64,000 bases of DNA from CAZMCH01 sp964564735 (GCA_964564735.1 CAZMCH010000005.1:18483-82482); one strand, 5' to 3'; positions 18,666 through 27,775 are shown, counted from the stretch's first letter. Notes: generated from the letters alone by a model not told the origin. Numbers and translations: made by a program.

Positions 18666-19763
18666 ATGGAAAACGAAAAAAAAGAGGAAAAAACATATCA
18701 TTTGAATACAATTTATTTTTATCTTACTGAAGGATGCAATCTTGCATGTCGACATTGTTGGATAGCACCTCATTATCAAACAGCGGAACATAAATATCCC
18801 GCACTTGATTTGGAACTCTTCAGATCGATACTTAGGCAAGCAAAGACAATGAATCTATCAGGGGTTAAATTAACTGGTGGAGAACCGCTTTTACATCCAC
18901 AAATTCTTGATATAATAGAAATAATTCGGGCTGAAGACCTTAGGCTTACAATGGAAACAAATGGCGTTTTATGCACACCTGAAATAGCAAAAGAAATTTC
19001 TTTAGGAAAAAATGCTTTTGTATCAGTTAGTATCGATTCTACTGACCCGGAAATTCATGAATGGATAAGGGGAGTAAAGGGCAGTTTCGAGATGGCGATT
19101 GAGGGCGTGCGCAATCTTGTAAGATATAAGCTTAGACCACAGATCATCATGACTATTATGCGTCGCAATAAAGATCAGATTGAACCTATAGTCAGATTAG
19201 CAGAAGCCTTAGGTGCAGGTTCTGTAAAATATAATATCCTTCAACCAACTGCCAGAGGCGAAACCATGCACGAACAGGGCGAAACATTGAGCATTGAAGA
19301 ACTTATCAAAATTGGTAGCTGGGTTGAGAATGAGCTTTCAAAAACAACAAATCTAAATCTTATCTACAGTCATCCAATAGCCTTCCGTCCATTTAGTAAC
19401 ATATTTGGAAAAGGTAGTGATGGGTGTGGTGTTTGTGGGATATTCGGTATAATTGGTGTTTTGGCTAATGGCTCTTATGCTTTGTGTGGTATTGGTGAAA
19501 CTGTGTCTGAACTTGTCTTTGGACATGCAAGCACCGATCGTCTGGAGGATGTATGGAAAAATAATAAAATTCTTAATGAAATTCGTTCTGGATTACCAAG
19601 GCAACTAGAAGGGATCTGTAACGAATGTGTTATGAAAAATATATGTTTGGGTAATTGCATAGCTCAAAATTATTATAGCAATAAATCTCTTTGGGCGCCT
19701 TATTGGTATTGCAAAGAAGCAAAAGAAAAAGGGCTTTTTCCAGAAACTCGTATTCGTAAATAA
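18666..19763 (+). CDS. Radical SAM/SPASM peptide maturase, ScmF-like
   Basis: A 365-residue second maturase, clearly distinct from its neighbour. The cluster motif is CNLACRHC (Cys 24, 28, 31), with KLTGGEPLLHP as the GGE motif. The SPASM part contains CGVCGIFGIIGVLANGSYALCG and a terminal CNECVMKNICLGNCIAQNYY. The opening HLNTIYFYLTEGCNLACRHC resembles ScmF of the SynChlorMet cassette as I recall it. It probably modifies the Cys/Gly-rich precursor encoded 55 nt downstream. Two different SPASM enzymes with one substrate gene suggest two successive modifications. Confidence 0.8.
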   Translation: MENEKKEEKTYHLNTIYFYLTEGCNLACRHCWIAPHYQTAEHKYPALDLELFRSILRQAKTMNLSGVKLTGGEPLLHPQILDIIEIIRAEDLRLTMETNGVLCTPEIAKEISLGKNAFVSVSIDSTDPEIHEWIRGVKGSFEMAIEGVRNLVRYKLRPQIIMTIMRRNKDQIEPIVRLAEALGAGSVKYNILQPTARGETMHEQGETLSIEELIKIGSWVENELSKTTNLNLIYSHPIAFRPFSNIFGKGSDGCGVCGIFGIIGVLANGSYALCGIGETVSELVFGHASTDRLEDVWKNNKILNEIRSGLPRQLEGICNECVMKNICLGNCIAQNYYSNKSLWAPYWYCKEAKEKGLFPETRIRK

Positions 19764-19818
19764 TTATTATTTTACTATATCGCTACCATTAAAAAATATA
19801 AAATGGGGGTAGTCTAAA

Positions 19819-20091
19819 ATGGCTAAAAAATATGAAAAACCTTGCTTAATTAGTTTAGATGAAAACGATATGACAATCGGTGTATGTGAACCCGGAACAG
19901 GTCCCACAAGTGAAAATAGATGTGGAACTGGTAATAACGCCGCTGGTTGGGGGCAATCGGGTGCTTGTTCTTACGGAATAAGTGCAAATGGTATTGCTCC
20001 TAGTTGCAAAAATGGTGAAACAGCCCAGCAAAGTTGTGGTTCAGGAACTTCAGCAAAGGATCTTTGTAGCACAGGAACTGGTGTAAAATAA
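19819..20091 (+). CDS. Putative RiPP precursor peptide (Cys/Gly-rich)
   Basis: A 90-residue protein directly after the two maturases. The leader-like start MAKKYEKPCLISLDENDMTI has the K-Y-x-K-P-x-L-x-x-L pattern common in substrates of SPASM enzymes. The remainder is dominated by Gly, Ser, Thr and Asn, with Cys at 9, 23, 35, 50, 63, 73 and 83. Four cysteines start similar units (CEPGTG, CGTGN, CGSGT, CSTGTG), so the core is a degenerate repeat. There is no signal peptide. GGGGGT lies before the ATG. It is most likely the substrate of the maturases; cross-links, if any, are unknown. Confidence 0.75.
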   Translation: MAKKYEKPCLISLDENDMTIGVCEPGTGPTSENRCGTGNNAAGWGQSGACSYGISANGIAPSCKNGETAQQSCGSGTSAKDLCSTGTGVK

Positions 20092-20114
20092 GTTTCAATT
20101 ATTGAGGCAATTTT

Positions 20115-21032
20115 GTGGAGATTCAGAATTTGTCAAATTATCATTTGAAGCTGTCTAACAATTTAAATTTATGCTTTATGGGTGATAATACTGCTGAATC
20201 ATGGCTACAAAAATTTTCTACAATAATGAGGCTTAATCCGTCTGAATCGTGTTATAACTGCATTAAATTCATTTTTGTTAGGAATGAGATAAAAGAAAAT
20301 AATTATAGCATTATTGATAATCTTGGGTTAAGCTATAAATTTGATCTTCCCAATTCAGACTGGAAATTATGGTATTATCATCCTATTGAGTTTTGGTTTC
20401 ATCCAGATATTTCAGATATTATATGTAATATTGGTTCTGAAATAAGCTATAATACAGAAATTGTAAAAATGGGGCATATAGTTCACCTAATATATATGCT
20501 TGCGCTCAATCAGGGTGGTATTCCATTACACTCAGCGTTAATTGAAAGACATGGCATTGGCGTTGCATTAGCAGGTCCCGGGGGAATCGGCAAATCAACT
20601 TGTAGTCGTCGTATAGTTCCTCCTTGGCGCTCTTTGTGTGATGATCAGATTCTTATTTTGCCTGATAAGGATGGGCGATATATTGCCCATCCATTACCTA
20701 CTTGGAGTGATTATTTAATTCGTCGACAGGAAAACACATGGAATACTCAAGAGCATGTCAACCTTAATGCCATATTTTTCTTAAAAAGAGCCGAGTATGA
20801 TAAAGCTGTCCCAATCAAACAAGGAGAATCCGTATTATATATAAATAGTTCCGTTAATCAGATTTTTAGCCGAAATTTAGATGAAATGGATAAAGATAAA
20901 CTCCTTTCAGTCAATAATAAACTTTTTAATAACATCTGCCAAGTCAGTAAAAATATCCCTATTTATAACTTATATTTCAGTTCCACTGGTCAGTTTTGGA
21001 AAGAAATAGAAACAACTTTAGGTATTGCTTGA
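20115..21032 (+). CDS. HPr-kinase-like P-loop protein, ScmC-like
   Basis: A 305-residue protein starting with GTG at 20115 (GAGG 7 nt upstream), only 23 nt after the precursor gene. The centre has ALIERHGIGVALAGPGGIGK-ST, a Walker A loop in the context typical of HPr-kinase-like proteins of RiPP clusters, followed by CDDQILILPDKDGRY. The N-terminal 110 residues match nothing I recognise. Homologues accompany radical SAM cassettes (ScmC in the SynChlorMet set) and lasso-like clusters; their role is unproven but may be phosphorylation of, or energy supply for, peptide handling. It converges with the next gene, leaving 4 bp between stop codons. Confidence 0.72.
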   Translation: MEIQNLSNYHLKLSNNLNLCFMGDNTAESWLQKFSTIMRLNPSESCYNCIKFIFVRNEIKENNYSIIDNLGLSYKFDLPNSDWKLWYYHPIEFWFHPDISDIICNIGSEISYNTEIVKMGHIVHLIYMLALNQGGIPLHSALIERHGIGVALAGPGGIGKSTCSRRIVPPWRSLCDDQILILPDKDGRYIAHPLPTWSDYLIRRQENTWNTQEHVNLNAIFFLKRAEYDKAVPIKQGESVLYINSSVNQIFSRNLDEMDKDKLLSVNNKLFNNICQVSKNIPIYNLYFSSTGQFWKEIETTLGIA

Positions 21033-21036
21033 ATCC

Positions 21037-22488
21037 CTATTTTGTCATTACAGTTTTTCTTGTAGCCACAAAATTCCCTGCCAGAATGGTATAAAAATAG
21101 ATACCACTAGCGACATATTCACCTTCTTCATTTTTACCATCCCAATAACACGCTTTGTCTCTGCTTGTATATTTCCCTATATTTTTATATCCAAGGTCTA
21201 ATAACCTAACTAAATTCCCTGTTTCGTCATATATTTTAATCTTTACATCAACAGGTTCGTTTAATTCATAGGGGATCCATGTTTCTGGATTAAATGGACT
21301 GGGATAATTTTGGTATAGTTTTGTCTGTCCTATAAGTAATTCTGGAGATTGTTTTTTGCGAGGATTTTTAGCAATCAAGTCTGACGTTGTTGGTATTATC
21401 TTATAAATACTTCCTGATTCCATATTTGACGTTTCATCTTGCCATGGACATATTCCCAAACCTACATAGAAAATCCCATCGATATACTCAAAGGATAAGG
21501 GAGTGGCGGGCAAATTAAATTCTTCTATTTTTTGCCAAGCTTTCATATCTGAGGAAGAATATATACAGCCACTAAAACCATTTGTAGCATTTGAGGCAGT
21601 AAGGACATAACACTGACCATTATTCACAAGGGTATCACAAACATAGCTTTTTGCAAATTCTCTTACTGCAATAGAATTATTTTGAATACTATCTATTAGA
21701 AATAACTGAGATTTTGAGCTATTAGAAGAGATATAGAGTATTTTATTTCCAAATCTAACCAAATTATTTATTGATGTTGATTTTGAGGTTGTGGCAATTC
21801 TAATTTTTAGTTCTTCAATTGTTCCATTTGAGTATTTATAGGCAGAAGCGTTTCCTGTATCACTCAAAGCCATTATGAATAGATAATTATCCATTGGAAT
21901 AATTTTCTTAAATCTTATCTTATCAGCATACGATTTTTTTATAATATATTGCCAGCTTTTCCCCATATCCGAAGACTCAATAACTTCACATCCATTTATA
22001 GATTCTATAGCAGAATAGATTTTATTTTCAAAGAAAGCAACATCGCAAACATGAACCGCGCAAGGCAATGTCCTATATTTACTCCATGTCATATTATCTT
22101 TAATATATATATTTCCAAAATCCCATGATTCTATCGCATCGGCTCCGGGGATAAAAAGTTTTCCCTCATAATTACGAAATAATATAATCTGTTCATCATC
22201 AACCTTAAATTCACTCTGAAATGTGCCATTAACATCCATAGACCATATATTTATAGGACCTCTGTTTCTCCACAAATCACCACTTGCAATATATATTTTC
22301 CCATTATAATATTGCATATCCCAAGCTGAACGGGCAAAAGTATCTGAAAAATCATTATTTGGAAACTGGTTTGAGCTAGGATTACACAACCTAATCGGTT
22401 CTGCAACGATAAATGAAATGCTGTTATAAAATATTAGGCTAAAAACTAGGAATAAAAAGAATTTAGGTAATGTTTTTACATATTGCAT
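21037..22488 (-). CDS. Secreted protein with beta-propeller-like body and FlgD/T9SS-type C-terminal tail
   Basis: A 483-residue exported protein with a signal peptide at about 1-29. The body has repeated beta-strand units of the kind seen in WD/kelch/sialidase-like propellers (YYNGKIYIASGD, FFENKIYSAIES, SSDMGKSWQ, SSSDMKAWQ, YIDGIFYVGLG). The last 95 residues are a FlgD-like Ig tail: NYPSPFNPETWIPYELNEP, then ACYWDGKNEEGEYVASGIYF-YTI and ATRKTVMTK. That tail is typical of poribacterial extracellular proteins. It reads against the surrounding RiPP genes, so it is either an insertion into the cassette or a convergent neighbour. No enzymatic motif is visible. Confidence 0.7.
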   Translation of the reverse strand: MQYVKTLPKFFLFLVFSLIFYNSISFIVAEPIRLCNPSSNQFPNNDFSDTFARSAWDMQYYNGKIYIASGDLWRNRGPINIWSMDVNGTFQSEFKVDDEQIILFRNYEGKLFIPGADAIESWDFGNIYIKDNMTWSKYRTLPCAVHVCDVAFFENKIYSAIESINGCEVIESSDMGKSWQYIIKKSYADKIRFKKIIPMDNYLFIMALSDTGNASAYKYSNGTIEELKIRIATTSKSTSINNLVRFGNKILYISSNSSKSQLFLIDSIQNNSIAVREFAKSYVCDTLVNNGQCYVLTASNATNGFSGCIYSSSDMKAWQKIEEFNLPATPLSFEYIDGIFYVGLGICPWQDETSNMESGSIYKIIPTTSDLIAKNPRKKQSPELLIGQTKLYQNYPSPFNPETWIPYELNEPVDVKIKIYDETGNLVRLLDLGYKNIGKYTSRDKACYWDGKNEEGEYVASGIYFYTILAGNFVATRKTVMTK

Positions 22489-22698
22489 ATTTTAATCTCC
22501 TTATGACAAAAAATTACAGGCAATAGCCCATTTGTTACTATTACTTATCGTAATTTTTTGCATAAAACTTTAGCGGAGAGTATAAAATGCAATTGCAAAA
22601 TAAATGACCTAAATTCCTGCAAACCATTGACAAATAATAATGATTAAGAGATAATTATCTTTAAAATATAATCATATAAATTTCTAATAAAGAGTGAT

Positions 22699-23361
22699 AT
22701 GAATAATTCTAATAATCTATCCAAATCAATAATATATACTGGTCCAAGTATGAATCCTACTCTTAAAAACCTTGATATACTTGAGGTCGTTCCATATAAA
22801 GATAAAAATGTAAGAAAAGGGGATGTAATTACTTTTGTATCATATTTGCATGATCGCAGTATCACACATAGAGTTATTTCTGTTGATTCCAGAGGCATAA
22901 GGACGCTTGGCGATAATAACAAATATGCAGATGTTGGATTTCGTCAAATAGAAGACATTATTGGTAAGGTTGTATATGCAAGAAGAAAAAACAGACGTCT
23001 AAGAATATATGGAGGAAAAATAGGTCAAATATATGTCATTTGGATTAGGTTTCTTCGTCGTATTAAAATTATGCTTAGTTATTCTTTGCTTATATTTCGT
23101 CCTGCCTATTATTATCTATGTAGAAGGTCATACCATATAGGAAAATATATCCCACCAGGGCTTAAACCAAGAGTGCTGACATTTACAAAAGGAGATGTTG
23201 TTGATAAGCAAATAGTCATGGGAAAACGAGTCATTGGAAGACGTTCTCCAAATGGCATAGGATGGCAAATAAAACCGCCTTTTAGGATTTTTATAAATGA
23301 AGAAAAATTAAATGATCTCTCACAAATGAAAAAAAACGATGATAAATCTCGCCAGGATTAA
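22699..23361 (+). CDS. S26-family signal-peptidase-like protein
   Basis: A 220-residue protein. TGPSMNPTLKNLD holds the nucleophile Ser of S26 peptidases. KGDVITFVS and ITHRVISVDSRG continue the fold, with His in the position used as general base by the SipW/Sec11 (ER/archaeal) branch rather than Lys. TLGDNNKYAD is the conserved GDNN box. A hydrophobic segment near 118-140 (IYVIWIRFL, YSLLIFRPAYYYL) could be a membrane anchor. The N-terminus lacks the usual transmembrane helix. It may remove the leader of the cassette peptide. A weak AAAGAG precedes the ATG. Confidence 0.72.
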   Translation: MNNSNNLSKSIIYTGPSMNPTLKNLDILEVVPYKDKNVRKGDVITFVSYLHDRSITHRVISVDSRGIRTLGDNNKYADVGFRQIEDIIGKVVYARRKNRRLRIYGGKIGQIYVIWIRFLRRIKIMLSYSLLIFRPAYYYLCRRSYHIGKYIPPGLKPRVLTFTKGDVVDKQIVMGKRVIGRRSPNGIGWQIKPPFRIFINEEKLNDLSQMKKNDDKSRQD

Positions 23362-23388
23362 TTCTCTTTATATAATATTATTTCTATT

Positions 23389-24516
23389 ATGAATAACAAA
23401 AACCAAAATGAAATATTATTAAGCCTGCTAGATATACCAACCAGCGTCAATATCGATATCGAAAAAATAACTCATGATGAATGGAATGATTTAATTGAGA
23501 AAGCTAAAAGTCTAAGAGTAGCTTCCATTCTTTATTATTCCATTAGTAAAAGTGATAAAGTAAGTAAAATACCAAAAGATGTTTTAATGAGTCTGCGAAA
23601 GACATATCTTTATTATTTGTCTATAAATATGCGATTGCAAAAAGAACTTTCAATTATTATTGATAAAATGCAAAGTGAAGGTATAAAGATTATTATTTTA
23701 AAGGGTTTTGCTCTTGGGGAAACAGTCTATAATAATATTGCCCTTAGACCTATGGTAGATATCGATATGATAGTAAATACTGCACATTTCAAAAGTTTTG
23801 ATCGAATCATGCTAAATCTTGGATGGAAAAATAAATCTTTTATGAACAGATTAGGCTTTAATATAGAACATAACAAGCATATAGAATACTCAAAAGACAA
23901 GTTATATATTGAAGTGCATCCAAAAATATATGAATTACCTCTTATTGATCCGTGGGAAAGAGCCATAAAGACAGAAATAGCAGGAACAAAGGCTTTTATT
24001 TTGGGAAACGAAGACTTTTTTATGCACCTATGTCTTCACCTGGAGTATCATGGATTAAGTATATTATCTAACCTATTGTGGTATATTGATATTTTGGAAT
24101 TTATGAAAATTCACCAAGATAACATAGATTGGGATTATATTATAAACACAGCAATAAAAAACAAAGTCAATTATCATCTATATAAAATTCTAGAATCTAT
24201 TAATAGTCAATTAGGGGGAAATATTTCAAAACATATTCTTAACCAACTTGAGAGTAATAATTCTTCACAATCAAAAAAAATGATTACAGACTTGATGGCT
24301 AGAATTTTTGGTCATGATGCTTTGCCAATACATGTTAAAACTTATATTACATTCAGAAGTATTTTTCCAAGCAAAGATTATATTATATATCATTATTCAT
24401 CAAAACATCCACGCCTATTTTTTATCTATTATTTTGTTCATATAAAATCAGGTGTCAAAAAACTTTTTAATGAATTGATCAAAATCATTTTTCCTCCAAA
24501 ACACAAAAAATCTTAG
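23389..24516 (+). CDS. Nucleotidyltransferase-like protein of RiPP clusters (PF14907 type)
   Basis: A 375-residue protein. IIILKGFALGETVYNNIALR followed by PMVDIDMIV is the core of the 'uncharacterised nucleotidyltransferase' family found in lasso, radical SAM and polysaccharide loci; the DID pair would bind metal. The flanking helical region (LYYLSINMRLQKEL before it, DFFMHLCLHLEYHGLS after it) also fits. The reaction is unknown; transfer of a nucleotide to a small molecule or peptide is the usual proposal. It lies 27 nt after the S26 gene, so the two are co-transcribed, and closes the cassette. Confidence 0.7.
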   Translation: MNNKNQNEILLSLLDIPTSVNIDIEKITHDEWNDLIEKAKSLRVASILYYSISKSDKVSKIPKDVLMSLRKTYLYYLSINMRLQKELSIIIDKMQSEGIKIIILKGFALGETVYNNIALRPMVDIDMIVNTAHFKSFDRIMLNLGWKNKSFMNRLGFNIEHNKHIEYSKDKLYIEVHPKIYELPLIDPWERAIKTEIAGTKAFILGNEDFFMHLCLHLEYHGLSILSNLLWYIDILEFMKIHQDNIDWDYIINTAIKNKVNYHLYKILESINSQLGGNISKHILNQLESNNSSQSKKMITDLMARIFGHDALPIHVKTYITFRSIFPSKDYIIYHYSSKHPRLFFIYYFVHIKSGVKKLFNELIKIIFPPKHKKS

Positions 24517-24590
24517 AAATACGACTTTTTCACTTATAAAACTAGATAGTAATCTTGTCTATTGTAAAATAATTATCTCCCAAAAACGTG

Positions 24591-24619
24591 TTGACTGACA
24601 ATAATCTGTATGATAGAAT
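24591..24619 (+). promoter_or_regulatory. Sigma-70-type promoter for the LamG gene
   Basis: TTGACT at 24591-24596, a 17-bp spacer, and TAGAAT at 24614-24619, about 50 bp upstream of the ATG at 24671. One mismatch in each hexamer against the consensus. Confidence 0.6.
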
Positions 24620-24670
24620 TGATTTGTCTTATGAAATCATCATTTCTATTAATGTTGTGGAGGAATAATC

Positions 24671-25429
24671 ATGAAAAAGAAATTGAGTCTTACTAATTAT
24701 CTAATACTAATCCTAAGTATAAATTTTATTTTTATTGTTCCGTTACAAGCACAACAGATAATTGAAAAAGGGCTTGTTAGCTATTGGTCTTTTAATAAGA
24801 AAGACATTGATGGTAATACTGCAAAAGATTCTTTTGGGAAAAACAATGGTGAAATAAAAGGCTGTAAACCTGCCAATGGGAAATATGGAGAGGCATTGGA
24901 GTTTGATGGCGTGTCAAACTACGTTGAGGTTCCTGATGATAAGACTTTACAGCTATGGGAAAATTATACTATCGAAGCTTGGATATTCCAATATGAATCA
25001 CGCAGTAGCAGGATTATTGACAAAATAACTGCTGGGACTGCGGATGGTCCACATCTTGATACTCATCCGGGAACAACGTTAAGATCGTGTGCAGGTAATT
25101 GTTTTTCTTCTAAGGACACTTATGATCTAAACGAGTGGTTTCATGCTGGTATGACATTTAATAAGGGAAAAGTCGTTATATATCTCAATGGTAAAGCTAA
25201 TGGTGAAGGTGAGACTACATCACCTCTGGCAGGGAACGCCCTTTCGCTAAAAATAGGTGCTGATAGCAATGGAGCTAACCTATTCAAAGGTATAATAGAC
25301 GAGGTGCGTATTTACAATATTGCTTTATCTGCAAACGATATAAAACAAAATATGAGCGCATCAAGCCTTTCAGTTGATACTAGACAGAAACTTGCTTCTA
25401 CATGGGGCGATATTAAAGATAAGATATGA
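24671..25429 (+). CDS. Secreted LamG-domain protein with conserved C-terminal tail
   Basis: A 252-residue protein. A signal peptide covers about 1-28 (basic start, ILILSINFIFIVPLQA, cleavage before QQ). One LamG/laminin-G-like jelly roll follows: GLVSYWSFNKKDIDGNTAKD, ALEFDGVSNYVEVPDD, YTIEAWIFQYE, WFHAGMTFNKGKVVIYLNGK and IDEVRIYNIALSANDI are the classic LamG_3 blocks. The C-terminus RQKLASTWGDIKDKI matches the tails at 527-1252 and 35912-36679. It is probably displayed or released outside the cell and may bind glycans. It has its own promoter and GTGGAGG just before the ATG. Confidence 0.82.
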   Translation: MKKKLSLTNYLILILSINFIFIVPLQAQQIIEKGLVSYWSFNKKDIDGNTAKDSFGKNNGEIKGCKPANGKYGEALEFDGVSNYVEVPDDKTLQLWENYTIEAWIFQYESRSSRIIDKITAGTADGPHLDTHPGTTLRSCAGNCFSSKDTYDLNEWFHAGMTFNKGKVVIYLNGKANGEGETTSPLAGNALSLKIGADSNGANLFKGIIDEVRIYNIALSANDIKQNMSASSLSVDTRQKLASTWGDIKDKI

Positions 25430-25557
25430 AAATGCAATAATTTTAGTTGACAAAAAAAGGAAATTAAAGACAAACAAAATTATCTTGTATGAATAAAAAT
25501 ACTTGATGAGTGTATAACAGCAAATCTAACTCATTGAGTTATAAGAAAGATAAACAG

Positions 25558-27243
25558 ATGACCAGAGAAGAAATAGTGGCAGTATTTGAGAGAATGGCGG
25601 ACATCATGCAAATAATCGGTGATGATGATCCGAATAAAGTTAAAATGTATCGCAATCTTGCAATAACTTTGTCTTATGAATTGCCTGATGAGATTGATCC
25701 GCCATTTAATAAATACGCTTTGCCAAAAATAAAGGGCATCGGAACATCAACTATTGATAAAATTGCTGAATTGGTTGACACTGGCACATGCCAGTTTTAT
25801 GAGGAATTGAAAGCGTCAATACCTACAGGGGTTCTTGATCTGCTTGATATATCGGGTGTGGGACCGTCAACCGCTTCAAAACTATATAACGAGGTTGGTA
25901 TAGATAGCCTTGAATCATTGCAGGAAGCATTAGATAAACAAAAATTAAGAAGCCTTAAAGGCATGGGCAAAAAGACTGAAGATAATATCAGACAGGGTTT
26001 GGAAGCACTTTTGCGTCATCGGCAAATAAGACTTATGGGATATGTTTTACCTGTCGTTGAAAGCATCGTTGATGACTTAAAAGCCTTTTGTCGCAATATA
26101 TCAATATCTGGTGATTTAAGACGAAAAACAGAGGTTATACATGAAGCAGATATTGTTTTAAATGGTAATTCAAAGCAGATTTATGATGTTTTGAGCGATC
26201 ATAAATTTGTTACTAAAATAATGGAATGGAAAGATAATGGCGGAATAGTGACTCTTGTCGGTGATGTCAGATCAAATATCATAATAGTTAAAGAAGAATG
26301 TTTTGGTGAATCGCTTTTATATCTAACTGGCTCAAAGTCACATATTGACGGATTAAATGACAGAGCGCAACAGCTTGGCTTAAAACAGATCAGTTTAGAA
26401 TCAGTCTCATATATAGGAATAACTGAAAATGATATTTATTCCAAGCTTGATTTGCCATTTATTGTTCCAGAACTAAGAGAAGGTTCAGGAGAGATTGAAT
26501 CTATTCTGCCCCAATTGTTAGATATTAAAGATATAAAGGGTGATCTGCATGTTCACAGCACTTGGAGTGATGGGCATGAATCAATAGAGGCAATGGCTGA
26601 ATCTGCCAAAAAACTTGGTTATGAATATATAACAATATCAGATCATTCAATCTCGTCTAAGATAGCAAACGGTCTTGATGTTGAGCAGATATTAAACAAA
26701 ATGATAGAAGTCAGGGAAATAAACGAGAAAATTAAGGGCATAGAAATATTGATGGGATCAGAGGTTGACATTCTCAAAGATGGCAATCTTGATTATCCTG
26801 ATAGCATACTTGAAAAGCTAGATGTTGTTATCGCAAGTGTTCATAGTGGATTTCACATGAAAGAATCTGAAATGACTAAACGCATAATTAAGGCTATTGA
26901 GAACGACTTTGTTCATATTATTGGTCATCCAACAGGCAGGCTTCTTGGTAGGCGTGATCCCTATGCAGTGAATATCGATGCTATAATTGATGCCTCAGCT
27001 GAAAAAGGGAAATCTCTTGAGATAAATGCCTATCCAGATAGGCTTGATTTAAAGGACATTCATGTAAGGAAAGCGAAAGACAAAGGCGTAATAATTACTA
27101 TTAATACTGATGCCCATAGCATATCTGATATGAATTTTATGAAATATGGAATTTATACAGCAAGACGGGGATGGCTTGAAAGCAAAGATGTCTTGAATAC
27201 ATTACCTTTATCAAAATTAATGAAGTGGCTTAAAAGAGAATAA
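25558..27243 (+). CDS. polX: DNA polymerase X family/PHP protein with altered polymerase site
   Basis: About 561 residues with PolX architecture. The N-terminal 8-kDa-like domain (TREEIVAVFERMADIMQI) is followed by helix-hairpin-helix segments (LPKIKGIGTSTIDKI, DISGVGPSTASKLY, LKGMGKKTEDNI). The Pol-beta palm comes next and then a complete C-terminal PHP domain (DLHVHSTWSDGHES, ISDHSI, HSGFHM, IGHPTGRLLGRRDPY, NTDAHS). In the palm the usual D-x-D reads E-A-D, and the third Asp position reads Asn (VRSNIIIV), so polymerase activity may be lost while the PHP exonuclease or phosphoesterase looks intact. The start at 25558 fits the family N-terminus; an upstream in-frame GTG at 25510 is not needed. 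Confidence 0.88.
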   Translation: MTREEIVAVFERMADIMQIIGDDDPNKVKMYRNLAITLSYELPDEIDPPFNKYALPKIKGIGTSTIDKIAELVDTGTCQFYEELKASIPTGVLDLLDISGVGPSTASKLYNEVGIDSLESLQEALDKQKLRSLKGMGKKTEDNIRQGLEALLRHRQIRLMGYVLPVVESIVDDLKAFCRNISISGDLRRKTEVIHEADIVLNGNSKQIYDVLSDHKFVTKIMEWKDNGGIVTLVGDVRSNIIIVKEECFGESLLYLTGSKSHIDGLNDRAQQLGLKQISLESVSYIGITENDIYSKLDLPFIVPELREGSGEIESILPQLLDIKDIKGDLHVHSTWSDGHESIEAMAESAKKLGYEYITISDHSISSKIANGLDVEQILNKMIEVREINEKIKGIEILMGSEVDILKDGNLDYPDSILEKLDVVIASVHSGFHMKESEMTKRIIKAIENDFVHIIGHPTGRLLGRRDPYAVNIDAIIDASAEKGKSLEINAYPDRLDLKDIHVRKAKDKGVIITINTDAHSISDMNFMKYGIYTARRGWLESKDVLNTLPLSKLMKWLKRE

Positions 27244-27287
27244 TTTCCTTGAAAAACACTTAATCAACATTTTAACAAAGATAGAAA

Positions 27288-27740
27288 ATGAATATAAAGA
27301 TAAGACATGGCATAAAAAGCGATATTGATATAATAGTGAGATTTAATAAAGAGATGGCTTATGAAACAGAAGGCATAAGCCTTGATCAAGAAAAGCTGAA
27401 CGATGGCGTAAAAGCTGTCTTTGAACATGATACAAAGGGTTTTTATATTGTTGCTGAATGTGATGGAAACCTTGTCGGTCAAGCGATGATAACTTATGAA
27501 TGGAGTGATTGGCGAAACGCAATTTATTGGTGGATACAAAGCGTTTATGTCTTGCCTGAATATCGCAAAGTTGGTGTTTTTCGGTCGATCTTTGAACAAA
27601 TAAAATCTATGGCGAATAAGTCAAATGTATGTGGTTTAAGGCTCTATGTTGATAGAGATAATAAGATAGCAAAAAAAGCATATCAAAATCTTGGAATGTG
27701 TGAATCTCATTATGATTTATTTGAGATGATGATCGAATAA
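27288..27740 (+). CDS. GNAT-family N-acetyltransferase
   Basis: A 150-residue GNAT fold. IKIRHGIKSDIDIIVRFNKE opens it, WWIQSVYVLPEYRKVGVFRS carries the acetyl-CoA-binding Q/R-x-x-G-x-G/F loop (here RKVGVF) and GLRLYVDRDNKIAKKAYQNL, G-M closes it. It should transfer an acetyl group from acetyl-CoA to an unknown amine. It sits 44 nt downstream of polX on the same strand and converges with the URO-D-like gene. Confidence 0.85.
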   Translation: MNIKIRHGIKSDIDIIVRFNKEMAYETEGISLDQEKLNDGVKAVFEHDTKGFYIVAECDGNLVGQAMITYEWSDWRNAIYWWIQSVYVLPEYRKVGVFRSIFEQIKSMANKSNVCGLRLYVDRDNKIAKKAYQNLGMCESHYDLFEMMIE

Positions 27741-27775
27741 ATAGGATATTCATTTATGTCATTTTAATCATTTTT

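Noticed and set aside
17519..24516. PQQ or mycofactocin biosynthesis as an explanation of the radical SAM cluster
   Set aside because: There is no PqqA- or MftA-like peptide, no PqqC/PqqE or glycosyltransferase; the precursor is Cys/Gly-rich and two SPASM enzymes are present.
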